A stretch of 64,000 bases of DNA from Symbiopectobacterium purcellii (GTDB taxonomy: Bacteria; Pseudomonadota; Gammaproteobacteria; Enterobacterales; Enterobacteriaceae): the NCBI RefSeq assembly GCF_019797845.1, contig NZ_CP081864.1, forward strand, positions 248,001-312,000, read 5' to 3'. The notes under the pieces were generated by a model. The model saw nothing but the letters and a program-made list of their open reading frames with translations. It searched no databases and was not told the DNA's origin. This document shows positions 58,046 to 64,000 of this stretch, piece by piece (position 1 is the first letter of the stretch; the number at the start of each line of letters is the position of its first letter). The position numbers and the translations under genes are program-made.

Positions 58046-59683
58046 ATGCGAGTGGTGATGTTTAACAGGCTGGCACGCGTGTGTGCGCTGATGCTGTGGG
58101 TTATTGGCGGTGTCGTCATGCAGGCAGAGGCACAGGTACAGGCGCAGGAACGTCACGACGATCCTTACGCGTTTCTACAGCAGTCGGTGCTGACGACGGT
58201 CAAGCAGCAACTGCGGCAGGGCACGGAGAAACCGCAAACGCGACTCGCTTACACCGAACTGATCGCTCAGGCAGAAAAAGCGCTCAACAAACCCAACCCG
58301 AGCGTGACGGAAAAGGGTATGACGCCACCCAGTGGCTCTAAACACGATTATATGAGCCTCAGCGTCTACTGGTGGCCCGATAGCAACAAATCTAATGGAT
58401 TGCCTTGGGTGCGCCGTGACGGCGTTATAAACCCTGTCAGCAAGAGTGATGACATCGACGGCGTTCGGTTGGAAGATTTTACCGATCAGGTGTACACACT
58501 GACATTAGCCTGGTACTTCTCTGATAACGCTGCCTATGCCGATAAGGCCATTTCGCTGATTCGCACCTGGTTTATCGACCCAGAAACCCGCATGAATCCC
58601 AACCTTGATTTCGCCCAGGGTGTGCCAGGTATTGCGCCAGGACGCGGGGCGGGCGTGCTCGACGGACGCTACTTCTCCACCCGCATTGTGGATGCGCTGA
58701 TTATGTTGCGCGACTACCAAGGATGGAAAAAAGAGGATGACGCACAGATGCGTGAGTGGATGATGGCCTATCTGGGGTGGTTGCAGACCAGTAAGCTGGC
58801 GAAGCGGGAATCGGAAGCGAAGAACAACCACGGTAGCTGGTACGCTGCGCAGGTGGCCGGTATCGCCTGGTATCTCGACAAGAAAGACGTCGTTTCTGCG
58901 ATGGCCGCGCTACAGCGTACCAAGCTGAATCACCAGATTCAGGATGACGGCGCCCAGCCGGAAGAGCTGTCTCGCACCCGCTCCTTTCACTACAGCTATT
59001 TCAACCTGCAAGCCATTACCAACATGGGGGTATTGGCAGACAAAGTGGGTGAAGATCTGTGGCGCTATCGCACGCCGCAAGGCAGCGGTATCGCAAATGC
59101 CTTTAATTTCCTGGCCCCTTATCTGGATAAAGATAACCGCTGGCCTTACAAATCGTTCGATCAAAAAAGCGCGCGGTTAATTCCTCTGATGCTGCGGGTG
59201 GATGAGGCCAAGGGAAATACGCGTTACCGTAATCGAATTGAAAAAGCAGGATTTTCCACTTTCCTGTCCGGTAAGTCGCGTGACAAGCAGGATCTCGGCG
59301 GCGAAATTGGTCAAGAGACGCGACGTTTGGCTGCTCTCATCGCTGGCCAGTGCACCCGGCGCATAATTCGAATGCCGGAAAATGAAAAAGGGTGCCGAGG
59401 CACCCTTTTTTTTGCTACGACGAGCGATCATTCCAAGAAGGTGAACGCTGTCGTCACGTGTTTCACGCCACTCACTTTGCTGGCAATCTCAGCAGCAGAA
59501 CGCCCTTCGCGCTGGGTGACCAGACCCAACAGGAAGACTTCACCGTTCTCGGTCGTCACTTTCACGTTGGATGATTTTACCGTATCAGTGGCAAGCAACT
59601 GGGAGCGCACTTTGGTGGTGATCCAGGTATCCATGGAAGCGGTGCCCATGGAGACTGGGGTGCCTTTACGGATCTCGTTATAG
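58046..59683 (+). CDS. Alginate-lyase-family periplasmic protein with an aberrant 3' end
   Basis: The protein starts with a signal peptide (cleavage near MQAEA) and a helical alginate-lyase domain: SVYWWPDSNKSNGLPWVRRD, the conserved KNNHGSWYAAQ catalytic block and RTRSFHYSYFNLQA. The family cleaves uronic-acid polysaccharides; the substrate here is unknown. After about residue 405 the frame loses sense, crosses the 59385-59413 terminator and runs antisense into dolP. Another frame over the same stretch ends at TAA 59364-59366, 19 nt before the terminator, with RRDVWLLSS near its end. I therefore suspect a frameshift between about 59200 and 59330. The start at 58046 follows GAAAGGGGAAG. Confidence 0.7.
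   Translation: MRVVMFNRLARVCALMLWVIGGVVMQAEAQVQAQERHDDPYAFLQQSVLTTVKQQLRQGTEKPQTRLAYTELIAQAEKALNKPNPSVTEKGMTPPSGSKHDYMSLSVYWWPDSNKSNGLPWVRRDGVINPVSKSDDIDGVRLEDFTDQVYTLTLAWYFSDNAAYADKAISLIRTWFIDPETRMNPNLDFAQGVPGIAPGRGAGVLDGRYFSTRIVDALIMLRDYQGWKKEDDAQMREWMMAYLGWLQTSKLAKRESEAKNNHGSWYAAQVAGIAWYLDKKDVVSAMAALQRTKLNHQIQDDGAQPEELSRTRSFHYSYFNLQAITNMGVLADKVGEDLWRYRTPQGSGIANAFNFLAPYLDKDNRWPYKSFDQKSARLIPLMLRVDEAKGNTRYRNRIEKAGFSTFLSGKSRDKQDLGGEIGQETRRLAALIAGQCTRRIIRMPENEKGCRGTLFFATTSDHSKKVNAVVTCFTPLTLLAISAAERPSRWVTRPNRKTSPFSVVTFTLDDFTVSVASNWERTLVVIQVSMEAVPMETGVPLRISL
59385..59413. terminator. Bidirectional terminator between the alginate-lyase-family gene and dolP
   Basis: GGGTGC (59390-59395) and GCACCC (59400-59405) form a stem with a CGAG loop, extended by A5 on the left and T8 on the right. 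On both strands the hairpin is followed by a T-tract, so it should end dolP (minus) and the convergent gene (plus). Confidence 0.88.
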
Positions 59684-60000
59684 ACTTCCGTCGCACCATC
59701 CACGCCCATGGCTATCTGTTTCGCCCGGCTGGCCAAGTCGGTGGTGGGGGCTTGCCCGGTCAGCAACACCTTACCCTGATAGGCTGTCGCGACGATGCGC
59801 GCGTCTTTGGATAACTGCTGATCTTTGCTGATGGCGTTGGAGACACGGACTTCCAATGTACCATCATCCACCTGCGTGCCAACTGAGCGTGGGTCGGTCG
59901 CAGTCTTGGTAGCAACAGCACCGCCAACGGCAGCGACGCCAATACAACCTTGCAGCAACAGGGCGACAGACAGCACGGCAAATGCAGAACATATCCTCAT
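59428..60000 (-). CDS. dolP: Outer-membrane lipoprotein DolP (YraP)
   Basis: DolP is a division- and outer-membrane-localised lipoprotein that supports envelope integrity and BAM activity. The 190 residues (191 in E. coli) have a lipobox ending at Cys19 (LLLQGC) and two BON domains (about 45-115 and 125-190, the second with WITTKVRSQLLA and VKVTTENGEVFLLG). It follows diaA with an 11-nt gap and ends at a strong terminator. Confidence 0.96.
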   Translation of the reverse strand: MRICSAFAVLSVALLLQGCIGVAAVGGAVATKTATDPRSVGTQVDDGTLEVRVSNAISKDQQLSKDARIVATAYQGKVLLTGQAPTTDLASRAKQIAMGVDGATEVYNEIRKGTPVSMGTASMDTWITTKVRSQLLATDTVKSSNVKVTTENGEVFLLGLVTQREGRSAAEIASKVSGVKHVTTAFTFLE

Positions 60001-60011
60001 GGGGGTGCTCC

Positions 60012-60602
60012 TTAATCGTTCTGGTGTGGGAAAAGGGAATTATCAATCAAATCGCACAGGCAATTAACGGTCAGCATGTGCATCTCCTGCACACGCGCAC
60101 TGCGATGTGAAGGTATACGGATTTCAACATCTTGCGGGCCAAGCAGACCGGCCAGTTCCCCGCCATCGTAACCGGTCAGTGCGACAATCGTCATATCACG
60201 TGTCACCGCGGCTTCCACGGCTTTCACAATATCTCGGCTGTTGCCTCGAGTGGAGATCGCCAGCAAAATATCGCCCGCTTGCCCCAATGCACGCACCTGT
60301 TTTGCGTACACTTCTTCATGCAGACGATCGTTGGCTATCGCGGTTAAGACCACATTATCCGCATTTAGTGCAATCGCCGGTAAACTGGGGCGTTCCGCTT
60401 CGAATCGGTTGATCATGCTGGCGGCAAAATGCTGTGCGTTAGCGGCGGAAGTCCCATTGCCACAGCACAGGATTTTGTTACCGTTGAGTAATGAGTGCAC
60501 CAGTGCAGTGGCTGCTCTGGCGATCGCATCGGGTAGGGCTTCCGCTGCGGCGATTTGTGTTTGAATACTTTCGGTGAAACAGACTTTTATTCTATCCAGC
60601 AC
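60012..60602 (-). CDS. diaA: DnaA initiator-associating protein DiaA
   Basis: DiaA is a tetrameric SIS-fold protein that binds DnaA and promotes its orderly assembly at oriC. The 196 residues equal the E. coli protein. The SIS core [20 protein letters not shown] and [17 protein letters not shown] is nearly unchanged. It lies between yraN and dolP as in E. coli. Confidence 0.97.
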   Translation of the reverse strand: MLDRIKVCFTESIQTQIAAAEALPDAIARAATALVHSLLNGNKILCCGNGTSAANAQHFAASMINRFEAERPSLPAIALNADNVVLTAIANDRLHEEVYAKQVRALGQAGDILLAISTRGNSRDIVKAVEAAVTRDMTIVALTGYDGGELAGLLGPQDVEIRIPSHRSARVQEMHMLTVNCLCDLIDNSLFPHQND

Positions 60603-60682
60603 GGTGCATTAACCTATTTTCCAAGCGATCCATTGAGCAATGCGATCTTTTCTCTGACAACGACACCGTCCAGATGCGGTGT

Positions 60683-61099
60683 TTACGCGCCAAAGGCGTT
60701 TGGCAACCAATCATAGTGTTCGCCGGTAATCGCCAGTATATCGAATCGGCAGCTTGTCGTGTCAAAACTCTGCTGTCGCTGCGCCAGCCACAGCGCAGCG
60801 GCATGCAATAACCGCTGTTGCTTGCGGGGCGTCACACTCTCTGCTGCCGAACCAAATTGCGCGTTTTTGCGGTAACGTACCTCGACAAAGACCCAGGTGT
60901 GTTCATCCCGCATAATCAAATCCAGCTCACCGCCGCGATAATGTACGTTGGCGGCAACGAACGTCAGCCCGGCCTGCTGTTCCAGATAGCGCCGGGCGTG
61001 CTGCTCATAGTGTGTGCCTGTCGCTCGCTGATTCAGGGAACGGGCACCAACTGGCCTTGGCGATATTGCAGCCAGGTTAATTGGCGATTGATTACGCAA
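60683..61099 (-). CDS. yraN: UPF0102-family endonuclease-like protein YraN
   Basis: YraN belongs to a small nuclease-like family of unknown role, often next to lpoA and diaA. From the TTG at 61099 it has 138 residues (131 in E. coli). The core [22 protein letters not shown] holds the E...D...ExR-type residues of PD-(D/E)xK nucleases. No ATG lies in the N-terminal part of this frame, so TTG is the best start, although it is uncertain. It overlaps the lpoA end by 67 nt, which is common for this pair. Confidence 0.85.
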   Translation of the reverse strand: MRNQSPINLAAISPRPVGARSLNQRATGTHYEQHARRYLEQQAGLTFVAANVHYRGGELDLIMRDEHTWVFVEVRYRKNAQFGSAAESVTPRKQQRLLHAAALWLAQRQQSFDTTSCRFDILAITGEHYDWLPNAFGA

Positions 61100-63009
61100 T
61101 CTGCGCTGGCCGTTAACGTGCCCGTTGCGCCAGTAATTTGCTGGCTGGACGACTGACGTAAATCGGTAAAGTGGTTCGCCAACGCCCAGGCATCCATCCC
61201 CATGGCATAGAGGCGTACCAGTGAGTAGTCATTCTTGAACTGGCTCGCTACTTGTTGCATCAACGCCGGGTTGCTGCCTGCCAGCAAGGGAATCTCACTG
61301 AACTGAAGGCCTTCCATTTCAAGACGGAAGTCTGGCCCCAGCCCTGCCTGGAAACTACGCGAGCTGGCATACAACGCCGGGCGTGACTGCGAGGTGGTAC
61401 GCATATCGATCATCGGTTTAATCAGCGCCAATTCATCCGGCGTCGCCAGAATATAAACTGCGTCGACATTGCCGCTGCCGCTGGTGCTGACGGTGGGCTC
61501 AATCTGTGTCGGGATGGTTAACCCGCCAATGGTTGTGCCCGGCTGTGCCGCCGAGGACATCACATTGACCGGTTGACCGTTCAAGCTCAATCCTGCGCCG
61601 CTGTTGATTGCCTGTTTCAGCTCTGCGGTATTACCAAAGCGTTGTTGCAGCAGTGTATTGCCGCCCTGGCTTTGCCAGGCTTGGGCAAAGGCGTTAATTA
61701 CGCGATCGCCCAACGCGCCGCGCGGCACCAGCAGCAACGGCTGTTGTTTGCCTTGGCGATGAATAAATTGCGCCGCGTCGCGCGCTTCATCCTCCGGTGA
61801 CAGAGCGAAAAAGCACATATTGGGGGTATTTTGCACATGCTCGGGCTGATTAAGCGCCAGAATGTTCACTGTAGTTTGCTGGCTGGTGAGTTGCTCAACG
61901 TCATTTTTCAGCAAAGGCCCAACGATGATCGACGCACCGTCACGCTGTGCCTGTGCGACCAGATTTGCTACGGGCTGCGACGTGGTATCGTAGACTTTCA
62001 CTGACACACCGCTGGCGGCTTCAGGCGCCGGTGACACGCTGGCAGGCGTAGTATACGGGGCACTGATTGAGGTTACCGCCCCGTTGTCTGTTGGTGCGGA
62101 GGCTGTATCGACAGGCGCGCTGTAGGCCATGCTGGCCTGGCCGCTTTTCGCCGCATTAAAGCCTAGTTGGATGGCGTTGGCGAACACCTGTGCCTGACCG
62201 TTGAGCGGCAGCAGCAGGGCGACGCCACCGCCGACGCCACCACCGGCGACCGGTAAGGCGGTCTGGCCCGATGCCAGCGGTGTCGGCAGCGTTTGTGCCG
62301 CTGGGTGGCGCGGATAGCGCGTCTGCCAGTCGCTTAGCGCGGCTTTTAACTGATCGCTCGACTCGCGGTTGTTCTGGTAAGTGGTGAGCAGATCCATCCA
62401 TCCAGCCAGCACGTTCTCATTGGCGTTGATCAGCACGGCACTGGCTGCCTGCGCAGACATCTGTGTCAGGGCAACCCAGGTCTGATCGATATTTTTTTGA
62501 TGCTCATCGCCTTTAAGCTGCGGCTCTTGGGCGATATAGGCACGCAGCAGGTCAGCAGAGGGCTGGCCTTGATGTGCGTTGATTTGCGCCTGATAGTAAC
62601 GCGCCTGTTGATCGGCGGAGAGTGCGCTGACGTCGAGCCCCTGCAGTGCGGCGGCAGTGCCGTTGCTGTCGTTGTTAGCGGCGGCAATTTCCGCTTTCAG
62701 CAGTTGCTGCTCACGCTGCTGCGGTTGTGCCAACTGTGCAGGCAGTGCGTTGAACTGCTCGGTTGCCTGGGGGAGCTTTCCTTCCTGAACAAGGGCACGA
62801 ATCGCAAGTAATTGCCAGCCAGCCTTGTTATTATCTCGGCTTTGCTCCATTTGTTGCAGGTAGTAGTAAGAGGAGGCTCCGGCCTGACCTTGAACATCAG
62901 GTGAAGGCGGCTGTGGCGCCTGGCCTGGACATCCCGCAAGAAGCAGCGCCGCGAATAACACAGACGCGATACGCCCTGTTTGCGAACGGACGAAATGATT
63001 GGGAAGCAT
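61033..63009 (-). CDS. lpoA: Penicillin-binding protein activator LpoA
   Basis: LpoA is an outer-membrane lipoprotein that reaches through the periplasm to activate PBP1a. The 658 residues have a lipobox ending at Cys27 (LLLAGC), an N-terminal TPR-like helical domain (about 40-260), a flexible Gly/Ala/Pro-rich segment, and a C-terminal periplasmic-binding-protein-like domain. An insert rich in Ala, Pro, Ser and Thr (about 310-350) is variable among relatives. The start at 63009 is chosen because it directly precedes the signal peptide. Confidence 0.95.
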   Translation of the reverse strand: MLPNHFVRSQTGRIASVLFAALLLAGCPGQAPQPPSPDVQGQAGASSYYYLQQMEQSRDNNKAGWQLLAIRALVQEGKLPQATEQFNALPAQLAQPQQREQQLLKAEIAAANNDSNGTAAALQGLDVSALSADQQARYYQAQINAHQGQPSADLLRAYIAQEPQLKGDEHQKNIDQTWVALTQMSAQAASAVLINANENVLAGWMDLLTTYQNNRESSDQLKAALSDWQTRYPRHPAAQTLPTPLASGQTALPVAGGGVGGGVALLLPLNGQAQVFANAIQLGFNAAKSGQASMAYSAPVDTASAPTDNGAVTSISAPYTTPASVSPAPEAASGVSVKVYDTTSQPVANLVAQAQRDGASIIVGPLLKNDVEQLTSQQTTVNILALNQPEHVQNTPNMCFFALSPEDEARDAAQFIHRQGKQQPLLLVPRGALGDRVINAFAQAWQSQGGNTLLQQRFGNTAELKQAINSGAGLSLNGQPVNVMSSAAQPGTTIGGLTIPTQIEPTVSTSGSGNVDAVYILATPDELALIKPMIDMRTTSQSRPALYASSRSFQAGLGPDFRLEMEGLQFSEIPLLAGSNPALMQQVASQFKNDYSLVRLYAMGMDAWALANHFTDLRQSSSQQITGATGTLTASADCVINRQLTWLQYRQGQLVPVP

Positions 63010-63078
63010 ACTGTATCCAGTGGTTTTTTTATAAAGATGCTCAATATTAAATCGGCAACCCGGATGAAACAATGAATC

Positions 63079-63966
63079 ATGAACAACAATGAAGACATTT
63101 CTGCATCCACGCTTTACATTGTGCCAACGCCCATTGGCAATCTGGGCGATATTACGGAACGTGCGCTAAGCGTACTGCGTGGGGTGGATGTGGTTGCCGC
63201 GGAGGATACGCGTCATACCGGCCTGTTATTGCAACATTTTGCCATTAGTGCGCGCTTATTTGCACTGCACGATCACAACGAGCAGCAAAAGGCCGATCAT
63301 CTGCTGGCTAAGCTTCAGCAAGGACAATCCATTGCGCTGGTCTCCGATGCGGGGACGCCGCTGATTAACGATCCCGGTTACCATCTGGTGCGCCGCTGTC
63401 GTGAAGCGGGCGTACGCGTGGTGCCATTACCGGGTCCGTGCGCGGCGATCACGGCGTTGTCGGCTGCCGGCATCGCCTCGGATCGTTTTTGTTACGAAGG
63501 GTTTTTGCCCGCGAAAACCAAAGCGCGTCAGGATCGTTTACTGCAACTGTCTGAAGAGACGCGCACGCTGATTTTCTACGAATCCACTCACCGCTTGATT
63601 GACAGCCTGACCGATATGGCAACGGTGCTGGGGGAATCGCGTTATGTAGTGTTGGCGCGCGAATTGACCAAAACCTGGGAGTCGATTCAAGGTGCCCCGG
63701 TGGGTGAACTGCTGGCCTGGGTGAAAGAAGACGAAAATCGCCGCAAAGGTGAGATGGTACTGATCGTAGACGGCTTCCAACCGGATGAGAGTGCGCTTTC
63801 AGCGGAAGCGCTGCGTACCCTGGAACTGCTGCGCGCTGAATTGCCGCTGAAAAAGGCGGCAGCGCTGGCAGCGGAAATCCACGGCGTGAAAAAGAATGCG
63901 TTGTATCGCTATGCGTTGGCGCAAAATGAGGCGGATGACGACGCAGAGGATGACAACCAGGACTAA
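63079..63966 (+). CDS. rsmI: 16S rRNA 2'-O-ribose C1402 methyltransferase RsmI
   Basis: RsmI methylates the ribose of C1402 in the decoding centre of 16S rRNA. The 295-residue protein has the tetrapyrrole-methylase fold with [33 protein letters not shown] and the [16 protein letters not shown] loop. It ends in an acidic tail ([13 protein letters not shown]). It is divergent from lpoA with a 69-nt gap. The last codons overlap the rnpB -35 element. Confidence 0.97.
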   Translation: MNNNEDISASTLYIVPTPIGNLGDITERALSVLRGVDVVAAEDTRHTGLLLQHFAISARLFALHDHNEQQKADHLLAKLQQGQSIALVSDAGTPLINDPGYHLVRRCREAGVRVVPLPGPCAAITALSAAGIASDRFCYEGFLPAKTKARQDRLLQLSEETRTLIFYESTHRLIDSLTDMATVLGESRYVVLARELTKTWESIQGAPVGELLAWVKEDENRRKGEMVLIVDGFQPDESALSAEALRTLELLRAELPLKKAAALAAEIHGVKKNALYRYALAQNEADDDAEDDNQD

Positions 63967-63978
63967 TTCGCCTATCAT
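63950..63978 (+). promoter_or_regulatory. rnpB promoter
   Basis: ATGACA (63950-63955, inside the rsmI 3' end) and TATCAT (63973-63978) are separated by 17 nt. A 7-nt gap leads to the first base of the RNase P RNA at 63986. Confidence 0.75.
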
Positions 63979-63985
63979 TCGCGCC

Positions 63986-64000
63986 GAAGTTGACCAGACA
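63986..64000 (+). ncRNA. rnpB: RNase P RNA (M1 RNA), first 15 nt only
   Basis: The window ends with GAAGTTGACCAGACA, which matches the first 15 nt of E. coli M1 RNA (GAAGCTGACCAGACA) at 14 positions and lies 7 nt after a good promoter -10. M1 RNA is the catalytic subunit of RNase P, which matures tRNA 5' ends. The rest is outside the window. Confidence 0.88.

Overview
The window is chromosomal DNA of a gamma-proteobacterium of the order Enterobacterales. Nearly every protein can be recognised by length and motif as the counterpart of an Escherichia coli core protein. Several junctions differ from E. coli: aroQ upstream of accBC, aaeB next to darP-pmbA, elbB-mtgA next to dolP-diaA, and rsmI running straight into rnpB. 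This arrangement, with mid-50s GC by eye, fits the Pectobacteriaceae/Sodalis side of the order (Dickeya, Pectobacterium, Brenneria, Sodalis). The genus cannot be fixed from this sequence alone.

Layout from left to right. 1-3631 (minus): accC (partial), accB and aroQ, then the methionine-sulfoxide repair pair msrQ-msrP. 3916-16548 (plus): csrD, the cell-shape genes mreB-mreC-mreD, yhdE, rng, the AsmA-like giant yhdP, and tldD. 16549-21972: an accessory spot holding an AT-rich gene for a probable type III effector-like protein, followed by the aromatic-acid efflux locus aaeR/aaeXAB. 22046-24944: darP, pmbA, a small unknown gene and rnk. 25230-33424 (minus): one long gene string, yrbG-kdsD-kdsC-lptC-lptA-lptB-rpoN-hpf-ptsN-rapZ-npr. 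33728-38550 (plus): mlaFEDCB, ibaG and murA. 38596-41797 (minus): degS, degQ, zapG. 42033-46282 (plus): zapE, rplM-rpsI, sspA-sspB and a GFA-family gene. 46336-52224 (minus): gltD-gltB. 52899-59683 (plus): yhcC, arcB, elbB, mtgA and an alginate-lyase-family gene, with the sRNA arcZ on the minus strand between arcB and elbB. 59428-63009 (minus): dolP, diaA, yraN, lpoA. 63079-64000 (plus): rsmI and the first 15 nt of rnpB.

Functionally the window is dominated by the cell envelope: LPS precursor synthesis and transport (kdsCD, lptABC), phospholipid asymmetry and transport (mla, yhdP), peptidoglycan synthesis (murA, mtgA, lpoA, mreBCD) and periplasmic quality control (degS, degQ, dolP, msrPQ). 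Regulation is the second theme: rpoN and the nitrogen PTS, csrD, arcB/arcZ, sspAB and rapZ.

Two things stand out. First, the minus-strand gene at 16597-17475 is AT-rich, is inserted into an otherwise conserved junction, and encodes a protein whose N-terminus has the W-[DE]-K-[IM]-x-x-[FW]-F translocation motif and a following block like the Salmonella SopD/SopD2/SifA/SseJ effectors. Second, five genes carry simple lesions: an in-frame TGA in aaeR, an in-frame TAA in aaeB, a frameshift in npr, an early TAA in mtgA, and a damaged 3' end in the alginate-lyase gene. No insertion sequence is visible. This pattern suggests recent, ongoing gene loss as in a host-restricted lineage, or sequencing error at some sites. 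I saw no CRISPR array, tRNA, rRNA gene, transposase, prophage or type III secretion apparatus in the window.
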